Of a DNA stretch of 44,326 bases, positions 26,301 to 31,954 are shown piece by piece. Made by a program: the position numbers and the translations under genes. The first letter of the stretch is position 1. Each line of letters starts with the position of its first letter. Origin of the DNA: a virus; IMG/VR virus record IMGVR_UViG_3300048908_000117, positions 1 through 44,326 of that record; one strand, 5' to 3'. The notes beneath the pieces were generated by a model. It saw nothing but the letters and a program-made list of their open reading frames with translations. It made no database searches and was not told where the DNA came from.

Positions 26301-26304
26301 CTAG
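20314..26304 (+). CDS. Giant internal virion/polyvalent protein with zincin motif (1996 residues)
   Basis: It is the longest gene here, 1996 residues, and is placed where T7 has gp16. The N-terminal third is helical with a hydrophobic glycine-rich segment (about residues 240-350). A zinc-peptidase motif HELGH is at 647-651, with E702 in HHEAFATGWE a candidate third ligand, and RGVFSRMRAWMLSVYQSL follows. This combination is frequent in large polyvalent proteins injected with phage DNA. Long charged helices fill residues about 800-1350. A C-terminal region near 1800 (FQKLFTMFYTFWNHNVNRL) is like the LPD38-type domain. It is probably ejected into the host, with possible protease activity that is an inference from the motif. 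Confidence 0.8.
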   Translation: MSDPFEAAVSATLQSSAAEIRDNVAQALPVNPDAEAQLRQSAATVGVPLATARALPDQINQQAQLANFQPDVLARKFPTTAELLRDPDLARIAHDDIPATTNVEAAVKAPAAPATPHTDPTPGKPFGWTTIPNYLASADGQHGLAFDIGSGISSMAKGLGGSFNKLAEAVNTVLGGVPVLYDKATGGNTASDWWFHKMVTPGVENEPTFNLSKDASFSDKGFHASGQLLGTLSQIVLSGGAAEAGAPVVAANDTAAAGVAKVVTHGVKAMTAPALTEAVNTGRDVYTATGNGAAALKAAEAAYGTTAAMGVIPIAAEGGLFKRVITGALSGLSTGEASRITMNAALPENMQVPFDWENTFLSAVTGAALGGVMGGRGDPTMSPQVRDTYSDAYKTAQAEAQNEQLQQIAQAANASKLRARDPQAFKSFVANAADAGDLQSVHIEGHAFAQMLEKAGITSDEIRQTMPEVASQLDAALGENAPRNGLVTIPIEDFATHIAGSKIEDAFMQAVRATPESASLGEAEALTQSRQDDMQQRAQQIADAHNEDTAYQVSVDKMHAQVDANLAALKMRPDQLDANNTLLKAFYTTQAERTGMLPHEFADKYPVTASNRTLAGAAFEQKARGTYSPEAKSIALLKDANLSTFQHELGHYFLDTLGQMAALPDAPAGVKADMAAFLKWQDIPDLDTWHEMSIDQQREHHEAFATGWETYLMKGQAPSLELRGVFSRMRAWMLSVYQSLKGAPGDFTPEVRGVFDRMIASEDAIHQAEMARKYMPLFDSPEKSGMTPEEWSTYQAQGKDATEQAIESLIGKTMKDMAKADRLRTASLRAVQRDAAEKRKALTLEVRREVMGAPVYRAWSFLTGKDSAQLPDAINAEHQQALREWSEKREEHLAEIKPTIKAQAWEAAPASKGTYKNYGLAKGQWLAKNRARIDLEVKRQMLDYDAEHPKPKAPVVPDTASKDPTTGAGKIDLEALREAVGKDAAKKLADLRMTTSTGKGMQPGEVADMFGFPDVETLVKAITETEPPRAAVEGLVDQRMLERHGEISSPEAMAKTADELVQNEVRSTFVATELRALKKSIGKPKEIVAAAKEAAQNTIDVKRVRDINEGQFRAAETRSATQAERAMMKGDTEGAATAKRDQLLNMELGRAARDAKDFVEKSLTYLAKFDKPSVREAIDVDYRDQIDSLLERADLRKGVSGTALDKRQTLMEWVEKMAAQGYKPDVPENLLNEAQRWHYKDMPFAAFRGLVDSVKSIEQLGKLKEQLRDGQETRRIGELADEMRDTAAKLPQREGESNRGLTRMEAKWVKVKAFGRSAQASLLKMEQMFDWLDARNSNGVMNRVVFRRMSEAGIHENELLRSTKQGIDELMKLHLNDITKTKTIYTADGLIDGTTGRPQKFTTKEMLMLAGNAGNESNLAKLAKGEGWDPQAVWDFLHKNMTSAHWDFVEGMGKTLESLWPEKVAMGRRLGETTPEKIAPRPFQTPDGKTRSGWYWPLMYDPARSQDVAERGARTGDQLFENIYSKPNSDTGRMNTRNENYARPILLDLDALPRMIKEEIHDIAWREAVIDADRFTSHPVVRKAIIDALSQEHYDQIRPWLQSLANDGKLGVEGNKGWVWLNKVASEARTRATMVGLGYRLTTAAVHGLSAGMESVAELGPVWFGKGLADFTNPAQWKANKEAIFAKSSEMRDRADEVDRDIREHLHSLDTALMDPTSSAMARGANLLRAHAYDLIGGLDMATALPTWQGAYLKAMSPIEKGGLGMGEQDAVYFADKTVRNAHGGTGVKDMAAIQRGSEFQKLFTMFYTFWNHNVNRLIDTGKLIGSAEHRAAMKEANHWSDSKLAATIILRTLVYTIGVQTMHAIFHPPKDGDPDSWLMYAAKEMGSVAFGGVPLARDIYAHYATGRDYSATPAAGIIDTIGKSGTDLAAALTGKQVDDKWVKHIVATGGVVLNLPAGQPANVAQFIWDIGNGTADVTSIKDWYNGLLHGDVKHH

Positions 26305-26320
26305 GCGACGTACATAGCCT
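26303..26320 (+). promoter_or_regulatory. CGTACATAG motif, copy 5 of 5; candidate late promoter before the tail fibre
   Basis: GGCGACGTACATAGCC with TACATA at 26311-26316, directly after the giant protein stop and 35 bases before the fibre ATG at 26346. It would drive fibre and lysis genes. Confidence 0.5.
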
Positions 26321-26345
26321 ACCCGGAGAGCCAGAGACTCGGCGC

Positions 26346-27887
26346 ATGACGATCGCCAGCCAGTCCCGTACCGCCGGGCCGTTTACCGGGACGGGTCTTC
26401 TCGTCAGCTATCCGTTCACGTTCAAGGTCTTTTCGACGGCCGACCTGCTGATCCAGCAGACGGACACCAGCGGTGTCATTACGACGTGGTCGCTGGGCGG
26501 CAACTACACCGCCGCCTTGAACGCCGACCAGAACACGTCGCCTGGCGGCACGATCACGCCGCTCGCCGCGCTTCCGGCGGGGTACAGCTTGATGGTGACC
26601 AGCGCGGTTTCGGCAACGCAGGGTGCCTCGCTGACGAACGCCGGCGGTTTCTTCCCGGCGACCATCGAGAACGCTCTCGACCGTCTGACGATCCTGATTC
26701 AGCAGGCGTTCAATTCGATCTTGGGTGTGATCCGCGTGCCGGAGATCGGTGGCACAACGCTGCTGCCGGCCGCTGCGCAGCGCGCCAACAAGGTGATCGC
26801 ATTCGACTCGCTCGGCCAACCTACGGTCATGGTGCCGGCGTCAGGGAGCGCGGCGGACGTGCTGACCCAGATTGCGGCGAGTGTCCGGACGAACCTCCTG
26901 GTCGCCGGCAATGGTCCCTGGGCGAATGCGGCTAGCGGCGACACGCAGCACCTGTGCGAAATCGTCAACGATCGCAGCCCCTATCAAGTGCTCGCACTGA
27001 GCACCTACGGACTGGCGGGCGTTGTTAAAGAAAACAACATCCACTTCAACCGCTACGGCGGCTCGCTGGCTGTGCCGACGGCTGTGCAGTCCGGCGACTA
27101 CTTCATGAGCTGTGGCTACCGCGGCTGGGATGGCACCGGCGTGCTGTCGCAGTCGATGGCCGCCTTCCAGTACCAGGCCACTGAGGTTTGGGATGCGACG
27201 CACCACGGCGGTCGCTGGAAGCTCGAACTCGCCAAGACCGGCGGCAGCACGACTCGCTTGCCGGCTTTCAAGCTCTATGCCGGCCCAACTGACGGCGTCG
27301 TCATGGAGCTAGGCGACGAAACTGCGCTGCCGACGCGCATCATCAATGCGTCCAACATTGGGTTTTCGCAGCTTCACGGCAGCCAAGACCAGGCCGGCGC
27401 CGTCGTCAACCTCTATGGGTCGGGGCACGCCACTCTGCCGCGCCAGGCGCAAGTCCGGGCGGACGTCGTCAGCTTTCAGGATCTCGCCGGCAACGAGGCT
27501 TTCCAGGTGCTGGCCGCCAACCAGCAGGTGCTTTTCACCGGCAAGGGTGGCTTCGGCTATTACCAGGGCGCGGGCACCTCAGTCACGCAGGCCACGAACA
27601 AGTCCACCAACGTCGCCGGCGACTTCCCGACGATCAAAGTCACCATGAACGCGGCAGCGCTGGCGGCCAACACCGCGGTTTCGTTCAGCTGGAACAGCAC
27701 CAAGATCGGCGCCGACGACCATGTCGTCGCCACGATCCGAGGTGGCGCCACGGCCGGCGCCTACGTCGCCGTGGTCGACGCGGTGTTTGCCGGCAGCGCG
27801 CGCGTCAGCCTGCGCAACATGACCGGCGGCTCGCTCTCCGAAGCGGTCGTCATCCAGCTTAGCGTGCTCAAGGGGGCGTCGGCCTGA
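26346..27887 (+). CDS. Tail fibre / receptor-binding protein
   Basis: The 513-residue protein has the podovirus fibre N-terminal adaptor: MTIASQSRTAGPFTGTGLLV, SYPFTFKVFSTADLLIQQTD and NADQNTSPGGTITPLAALPA, then ENALDRLTILIQQ. A middle part (from about 210) and a C-terminal beta region ending SARVSLRNMTGGSLSEAVVI follow. The adaptor attaches the fibre to the tail and the rest recognises the host. ATG at 26346 was chosen because the adaptor starts there. No C-type lectin variable repeat or reverse transcriptase is present, so BPP-1-like diversity generation is not indicated. Confidence 0.85.
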   Translation: MTIASQSRTAGPFTGTGLLVSYPFTFKVFSTADLLIQQTDTSGVITTWSLGGNYTAALNADQNTSPGGTITPLAALPAGYSLMVTSAVSATQGASLTNAGGFFPATIENALDRLTILIQQAFNSILGVIRVPEIGGTTLLPAAAQRANKVIAFDSLGQPTVMVPASGSAADVLTQIAASVRTNLLVAGNGPWANAASGDTQHLCEIVNDRSPYQVLALSTYGLAGVVKENNIHFNRYGGSLAVPTAVQSGDYFMSCGYRGWDGTGVLSQSMAAFQYQATEVWDATHHGGRWKLELAKTGGSTTRLPAFKLYAGPTDGVVMELGDETALPTRIINASNIGFSQLHGSQDQAGAVVNLYGSGHATLPRQAQVRADVVSFQDLAGNEAFQVLAANQQVLFTGKGGFGYYQGAGTSVTQATNKSTNVAGDFPTIKVTMNAAALAANTAVSFSWNSTKIGADDHVVATIRGGATAGAYVAVVDAVFAGSARVSLRNMTGGSLSEAVVIQLSVLKGASA

Positions 27888-28150
27888 TGGACACCTTCCA
27901 CCAAGACGCCGCCCAGCGCCAGGAGCACGCCGTACACATCGGCGTTCTCCAGGAGCAGGTGCGCAGCATCATGGCCAGTCTCGCCGACCAGAAGGAGGTG
28001 AACAAGGCGCAGTCCAAGCAGCTCACCGAAATTCTGGACAAGCTATCCGAGGCCCGCGGCGGCTGGCGCACGTTGATGTGGCTCGGCGGCGCCGCGGCCA
28101 GTCTCGGCGGCTTGGCGACCTGGGCAGCCCAGCATCTGGTGGTGAAATGA
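27887..28150 (+). CDS. XhlA-like lysis-associated membrane protein
   Basis: The 87-residue protein overlaps the fibre stop by one base and has a long coiled coil (residues about 8-58, VLQEQVRSIMASLADQKEVN) followed by one C-terminal membrane segment (TLMWLGGAAASLGGLATWAA). The layout matches hemolysin XhlA-type proteins that accompany holins. The next gene, an endolysin, overlaps its stop. It is a holin accessory or small holin by context. Confidence 0.6.
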   Translation: MDTFHQDAAQRQEHAVHIGVLQEQVRSIMASLADQKEVNKAQSKQLTEILDKLSEARGGWRTLMWLGGAAASLGGLATWAAQHLVVK

Positions 28151-28647
28151 AATTCGACCATGCCTTCGATCGACTTATCGGCAATGAGGGCGGGTACAGC
28201 TTCAACGCGGCCGACCCCGGCGGCGAAACGATGTGGGGCGTGACAGCGCGCGTCGCGCGCGCCAACGGCTACACGGGCGACATGAAGGCGATGCCGCGCG
28301 AGACCGCCAGTGCGATCTACAAGCTGCGCTACTGGGACGCCATCCGGGCCGACGACCTGCCGACGCTGCTGCGTTTCGAGGTGTTCGACGCCGCGGTGAA
28401 CTCGGGCGTGCAGCAGGCGGTGCGCTGGCTGCAACGCGCGGCCGGCGTGACGGACGACGGCGTGCTCGGCCCGATGACCCTTGCTGCCGTGCATGGCGGC
28501 GAGCCGCTGCGCTTGGCGCTGGCGTTCAACGCCGAGCGGCTTGAGCTGATGACCAGCCTGCCCACCTGGGGCAGCTTCGGGCGCGGCTGGGCGCGGCGTA
28601 TCGCCGCCAACTTGCTGGCCCTCGCGGCCGAGAAGGATGACTCATGA
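28147..28647 (+). CDS. Endolysin, GH108-type N-acetylmuramidase
   Basis: The 166-residue protein starts MKFDHAFDRLIGNEGGYSFN with the GH108 catalytic E14 in the EGGY motif, followed by ADPGGETMWGV. A C-terminal peptidoglycan-binding-like segment (AAGVTDDGVLGPMTLAAVHG) is present. It has no signal peptide, so it needs a holin to reach the wall. ATG overlaps the preceding stop. It cleaves the glycan chain at lysis. Confidence 0.88.
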   Translation: MKFDHAFDRLIGNEGGYSFNAADPGGETMWGVTARVARANGYTGDMKAMPRETASAIYKLRYWDAIRADDLPTLLRFEVFDAAVNSGVQQAVRWLQRAAGVTDDGVLGPMTLAAVHGGEPLRLALAFNAERLELMTSLPTWGSFGRGWARRIAANLLALAAEKDDS

Positions 28648-29171
28648 GCTTGACCTGGAAAGACATCGCCGGCGCGGTCGGCAGCGCGGCGCCGATCCTG
28701 GGCACGCTCATCGGCGGCCCGGCCGGCGGCGCCATCGGCGGTATCATCTCGAGCGCCCTCGGCGTGGAGAACACCCCCGACGCCGTCAGCCAGGCCCTGG
28801 CCACGAACCCCGACGCCGCAGTCAAGTTGGCACAGATCGCCAAGGAACGCGCGGTCGAGCTGCAGACGCTGGTCGTCCAGGCCGAGCAAAACCGACTGGT
28901 CGCCGACACCGCTGCGCTCAGTGCCGTGAACGCGACGATGCAGGTCGAGGACAAGGCCGACCACTGGCCGACCTACTTCTGGCGGCCGTTCATCGGCCTG
29001 TCGTTCGGCGCCTACATCAACTCGCTGTGGCTGCTGCCGCTGTTCAAGGTCACGCCCGTGACGCTGTCGGCCGAGCTGGTCATGGCCATCGGCGGTATCT
29101 TGGGCGTCGCGTCCTGGTTCCGTGGCAAGGCGCAAGCTCAGGCGGCCGGCACGCCAGACCCGCGGGGCTAG
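28644..29171 (+). CDS. Holin (3TM family)
   Basis: The 175-residue protein has an N-terminal glycine-rich hydrophobic segment (LIGGPAGGAIGGIISSALG), a charged helix, then a block with WPTYFWRPFIGLSFGAYINS and LWLLPLF and a third segment (AELVMAIGGILGVASWF). This is the layout of the 3TM holin/GTA holin family. It overlaps the endolysin stop by 4 bases. It would release the endolysin at the programmed time. I saw no recognisable spanin genes. Confidence 0.75.
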   Translation: MSLTWKDIAGAVGSAAPILGTLIGGPAGGAIGGIISSALGVENTPDAVSQALATNPDAAVKLAQIAKERAVELQTLVVQAEQNRLVADTAALSAVNATMQVEDKADHWPTYFWRPFIGLSFGAYINSLWLLPLFKVTPVTLSAELVMAIGGILGVASWFRGKAQAQAAGTPDPRG

Positions 29172-29266
29172 CGCCGGCGCGCGGCGGCCTGGTCGCGCAA
29201 CGCAAGCCAGCCGGCGAGCAGCCCGGCGGCGACGTAGACGAGGAACAGCCAGTCGGTCAGATCCAT
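29168..29266 (-). CDS. Possible small membrane peptide opposite the holin 3' end
   Basis: A 32-residue leftward frame, MDLTDWLFLVYVAAGLLAGW, then LALRDQAAARRR, has one clear membrane segment and a basic tail. It has no good ribosome site, and its stop overlaps the end of the holin gene by 4 bases. It would need readthrough of the leftward operon past attP. It may be a chance frame. Confidence 0.25.
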   Translation of the reverse strand: MDLTDWLFLVYVAAGLLAGWLALRDQAAARRR

Positions 29267-29289
29267 GGCCCGAGTATGCGGCCTGCTGT

Positions 29290-29311
29290 GGGATAAAGCC
29301 AGGGATAAAGC
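29290..29311. repeat. Direct repeat GGGATAAAGC x2, near attP
   Basis: GGGATAAAGC occurs at 29290-29299 and 29302-29311 with a 12-bp period. A further GGGATAA is at 29502-29508, beyond the attP core. They could be integrase arm-type sites flanking attP. The GATAAAG part also equals the variant half-site of the phage operators, so an operator role is an alternative. The gap 29267-29421 otherwise holds only a weak inverted repeat AGGTA/TACCT near 29370-29395. Confidence 0.45.
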
Positions 29312-29421
29312 AGAGCACGAGGGCGGTACAAGGCGCATTTCCTGACAGATAAAAAGACCTTCGCTCATAGGTAAAACAGCTACCTTAGCGTTACCTCAGC
29401 GGATGTGCAGAAACCCGCCCG

Positions 29422-29450
29422 CCTGGGTTCGATTCCCATCACCCGCTCCA
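29422..29450. other. attP: attP core: 3' end of a tRNA-Gly gene
   Basis: CCTGGGTTCGATTCCCATC followed by ACCCGCTCCA reads as the T-arm, acceptor strand, discriminator T and CCA of a tRNA-Gly, with no anticodon or D arm upstream, so it is not a full tRNA. Phages using tyrosine integrases carry such 3' ends as attP so that integration rebuilds the host tRNA. The leftward integrase gene lies about 560 bases away. The host target tRNA-Gly is inferred from the CACCCGCTCCA end. Confidence 0.75.
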
Positions 29451-29458
29451 CGATTTAT

Positions 29459-29490
29459 ATAGGCGCCCTCGGGCGCCTATTTCATTTCTG
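29459..29490 (+). terminator. Terminator at the end of the rightward late block
   Basis: ATAGGCGCCC (29459-29468), TC, GGGCGCCTAT (29471-29480), then TTCATTTC. A perfect 10-bp stem where rightward and leftward blocks converge. It overlaps the last codons of the leftward gene ending at 29477. Confidence 0.75.
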
Positions 29491-29815
29491 AGGATAGTCC
29501 TGGGATAACTGAATGTCGGCAGGGCGCCCAGCGCGGCGCCGACGTCTTGAAGCTGATTGGCGGGAGGAAATCAGACCTGCCGCCGCTCGGCGCGCTTGAA
29601 TCCATGGTGCGCCAGTAGACGGTCGGCAGGCCGGTGCGCGTGATCGTCGTGTGAGCGCACAGCGCGTCCCACTCCTTCGGCTCGATCTGAGCTGCCTCGG
29701 GCAACGTCACCAGCCAACCGCCCAGTAGGGCGTTCATCTTGCGCCAGCTGTCGCGGCGCCGGATCTTCGCGTAGGGTATGCGCGCCAGCGCGCGGCGACG
29801 GGTGTTCAGCTTCAC
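29477..29815 (-). CDS. Basic protein of unknown function, last gene of the leftward operon
   Basis: The 112-residue protein starts at GTG overlapping the stop of the preceding gene (GTGA). The N-terminus is arginine-rich (TRRRALARIPYAKIRRRDSW), the middle has LPEAAQIEPKEWDALCAHTT, and the tail is low in order. No domain is recognised. The helical segment EAAQIEPKEWDALC could be a small HTH. The stop overlaps the convergent terminator hairpin. Confidence 0.55.
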   Translation of the reverse strand: MKLNTRRRALARIPYAKIRRRDSWRKMNALLGGWLVTLPEAAQIEPKEWDALCAHTTITRTGLPTVYWRTMDSSAPSGGRSDFLPPISFKTSAPRWAPCRHSVIPGLSSEMK

Positions 29816-30021
29816 GGCCGCACCTCGAACTCGGACGTCACGTCCTTGGGCGGGCAGCGGTGCCGGCTGATCGTGGCCCGTTCATAGATGACCTGCTGTC
29901 CATTGACCTTCTGCCAATAGAGGCCGCCTGCTCCGCAATGACGGCATTGCAGCGGCGGCCCGTACACCGGGTGCTTTCCGAAAATCATCCGGTCGACGTG
30001 CTCGTCGGCGATATCACCCAT
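29812..30021 (-). CDS. Small zinc-ribbon-like protein
   Basis: The 69-residue protein has LQCRHCGAGGLYW (Cys-x2-Cys) and a later SRHRCPPKD (His-x-Cys), suggesting one metal site. It starts within the integrase stop codon region (overlap 8 bases) and its stop overlaps the next start. Similar tiny zinc proteins occur in phage early operons. Function unknown. Confidence 0.6.
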   Translation of the reverse strand: MGDIADEHVDRMIFGKHPVYGPPLQCRHCGAGGLYWQKVNGQQVIYERATISRHRCPPKDVTSEFEVRP

Positions 30022-31150
30022 TTGATGCCTCCTTGAGTCGTTGCTCGAGCTTGGCCATCTCGACCTGGTCGCCGGCGCCCGGGATCCACTTCGAGTAGGT
30101 GCCCAGGAATATCTCGACGCTGTGGCCCATCTGGCCGGCGCAGAACGCTGGCGTCATGCCGGCCATCAGCATCATGGTCGCGTAGGTGTGGCGCGTGTTG
30201 TAGGGCGGCCGGTGCCGGATCTTCAAGCGCTTGAGGGTCTGCAGCCAGTAGAAGCGGAACTTGGGCTCGCCGCCCCAGCGCGCGCCGTCGCGCGGGTCGT
30301 GGAAGACGTGCTTGCCGGCCAGGTAGGTGTGGGCCTTCTGGCGCTCAAACGCGGCCAGCGCGCGGCTGTTGAGGAACACCGTGCGCGCCCGCGCCGTCTT
30401 CGTGCGCTTGGTCTCCTTGCCGGCGACGATGCCCTGGTGCACCAGGAATCGCTTGCTGACCAGGTCGACGTCCGGCCACTGGATGCCGAACGACTCGCTG
30501 GTGCGCATGCCGGTGAAGAACTTCGCCTCGACGTAGTTGGCGACCTGGGCCGGGTAGTGGGCGACCATGTCCGCCAGGATCATCTCGACCTCGGCGACTG
30601 TGAACGGGTCGACCAGTGGGCGCTGGTAGGGCGCGTTCTCGATCCCCTCGACGGGGTTGGTCGCGACCAGCCCGTCGCGCATGGCCAGCTCGAACGCCTC
30701 GCGCAGCACGGAGGTGTAGTTGTTCGTCGTCTTGCCGGACGCCTCGCCGCGGCTGGCGCGCGCGGTCAGGACGTCGCTGTGCTTGATCGCGCGCAGCGGC
30801 TTGGCCTCGCCCAGCTTGGCCTTCCAGAACTTGCAGGCGCTGCGGTAGCCGGCGCGCGTGCTGTCGGTCACCAGCTGCGCCGCGAGCCACGTGTCGAGCC
30901 AGGGGCCCAGCGTCATGCGCGCCGCGCCGGCGCCGCTGGCGGGGAAGTATTCCGCCATGCTGAACGTGTCGTGTCGGATCCGGTCGCGGATCTCGGCGGC
31001 CAGGCGCGTCGCGTACTTCAGGTTCGCCGGCGTCGGCGGCATCGGCTCGCCGTTGAGCATCAGCGTGTGACGCTGCTGCTTGCCGTCCAGCGTGAACGTG
31101 ATCCGGATGGACGTCGGGCGGACGTCTACCCCTTGCCCTGCTCGACCCAT
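30014..31150 (-). CDS. int: Tyrosine recombinase integrase
   Basis: The 378-residue protein has an N-terminal arm-binding region (SIRITFTLDGKQQRHTLML), a core-binding domain (about 80-180) and the catalytic domain with R216 (FFTGMRTSE), R320/H321 (YNTRHTYAT, where Y317 replaces the usual His), H343 (MGHS) and nucleophile Y352 (LGTYSKW). It catalyses integration at attP (29422-29450) and, with the excisionase encoded just upstream, excision. It overlaps both neighbours. Confidence 0.92.
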   Translation of the reverse strand: MGRAGQGVDVRPTSIRITFTLDGKQQRHTLMLNGEPMPPTPANLKYATRLAAEIRDRIRHDTFSMAEYFPASGAGAARMTLGPWLDTWLAAQLVTDSTRAGYRSACKFWKAKLGEAKPLRAIKHSDVLTARASRGEASGKTTNNYTSVLREAFELAMRDGLVATNPVEGIENAPYQRPLVDPFTVAEVEMILADMVAHYPAQVANYVEAKFFTGMRTSESFGIQWPDVDLVSKRFLVHQGIVAGKETKRTKTARARTVFLNSRALAAFERQKAHTYLAGKHVFHDPRDGARWGGEPKFRFYWLQTLKRLKIRHRPPYNTRHTYATMMLMAGMTPAFCAGQMGHSVEIFLGTYSKWIPGAGDQVEMAKLEQRLKEASNG

Positions 31151-31323
31151 TGCTGGAATCCCTTCATGCTGATGAGGCGCCGGCCGTCGGGGGCGAGCAC
31201 GTACTCGCGACCCTTGAGCCAGACGCCCTTGGCGATCTTCTCCTCGATCGCCCGCTCACTGTACCCCGTCACCTCGGCCGCCTTGCGGATCGTGACGTGG
31301 GATGCGACCTGCTCGACGATCAC
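31126..31323 (-). CDS. xis: Excisionase-like DNA-binding protein
   Basis: The 65-residue protein (GTG start, overlapping the previous stop) has a MerR/Xis-type winged helix: ASHVTIRKAAEVTGYSERAI, then GREYVLAPDGRRLISMKGFQ. Its position directly before the integrase, overlapping it by 25 bases, supports a role in directing excision. Confidence 0.8.
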   Translation of the reverse strand: MIVEQVASHVTIRKAAEVTGYSERAIEEKIAKGVWLKGREYVLAPDGRRLISMKGFQQWVEQGKG

Positions 31324-31511
31324 GGCGTGACCCTCACTGGTTGCTCGCGCGGGATCGAAGGCGGCAGAGGAATGGGCTCACCGAGCCTAGCGGCGAACAT
31401 GATCTCGCAGGCCCAAAGCTGGTTCATCACCTCGTGTGCATGAGAAGCCAGCTCTGGATGCTCGTCGGCCAGCCGCTGACCGGCAATGATGACGCGTTCA
31501 AAGCCGCTCAC
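31320..31511 (-). CDS. Small helical protein of unknown function
   Basis: The 63-residue protein starts at GTG overlapping the preceding stop (TCGTGA) and reads SGFERVIIAGQRLADEHPEL, then ASHAHEVMNQLWACEIMFAA, ending in a proline-rich tail. The earlier frame opening at 31544 is unlikely because it would overlap the preceding gene further. No domain recognised. Confidence 0.6.
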   Translation of the reverse strand: MSGFERVIIAGQRLADEHPELASHAHEVMNQLWACEIMFAARLGEPIPLPPSIPREQPVRVTP

Positions 31512-31954
31512 GACGCCACCTCCTCGGCGCGCATCTCCTGCCACCGGCGCAGCGAGTCGATCGCCTCCTTGATGTCCTGGCTGATGTCCTTGCCGGCGCC
31601 CCGCCCGCCGGCGACGAGCAGCTTCTTGATCGCGTGCTGCAGGCAGGGGTCGGTGACGTTGAACAGCGACACCACGCGGTAGACGTCGACGGTCTGCAGC
31701 TTGCTGACGTCCTTGAAGTAGTGGCTGTGCGCGCGCGCCGGCGCGGCTGGCGGTGTGTCAACGTACCAGATGTTGCCCGGCACTGCGCTCAGGGCGGCAA
31801 GCTCCTCGGCCGCCATGCATTCGGACAGCGTCATAATGGGTCGGTTGCGGTCGCACCGAGCGCCGGGCTTCAGCGCGTCCAGGTCGATGGGCGGGAACGG
31901 CGTGCGGCCGACGTCGAAATCGCCGTTGGCGCGCGAGCGGATGGTGTCGTTCAT
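31508..31954 (-). CDS. Conserved phage protein (DUF3310-like)
   Basis: The 148-residue protein starts [20 protein letters not shown]. The C-terminal half, HYFKDVSKLQTVDVYRVVSL, then DPCLQHAIKKLLVAGGRGAG, then KDISQDIKEAIDSLRRW, is a pattern I associate with widespread phage early proteins of unknown function resembling DUF3310. ATG overlaps the helicase stop (ATGA). Confidence 0.65.
   Translation of the reverse strand: MNDTIRSRANGDFDVGRTPFPPIDLDALKPGARCDRNRPIMTLSECMAAEELAALSAVPGNIWYVDTPPAAPARAHSHYFKDVSKLQTVDVYRVVSLFNVTDPCLQHAIKKLLVAGGRGAGKDISQDIKEAIDSLRRWQEMRAEEVAS

Noticed and set aside
26346-27887. Diversity-generating retroelement, as in BPP-1
   Set aside because: The capsid genes resemble BPP-1, but no reverse transcriptase gene and no template or variable repeat pair were seen around the fibre gene.
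28644-29266. Spanin pair in the lysis cassette
   Set aside because: No Rz/Rz1-like coiled-coil membrane protein with an embedded lipoprotein frame could be found; the small frame at 29168-29266 is on the other strand.
29400-29460. Complete tRNA gene
   Set aside because: Only the T-arm and acceptor 3' strand are present; no D arm or anticodon arm pairs with it upstream.
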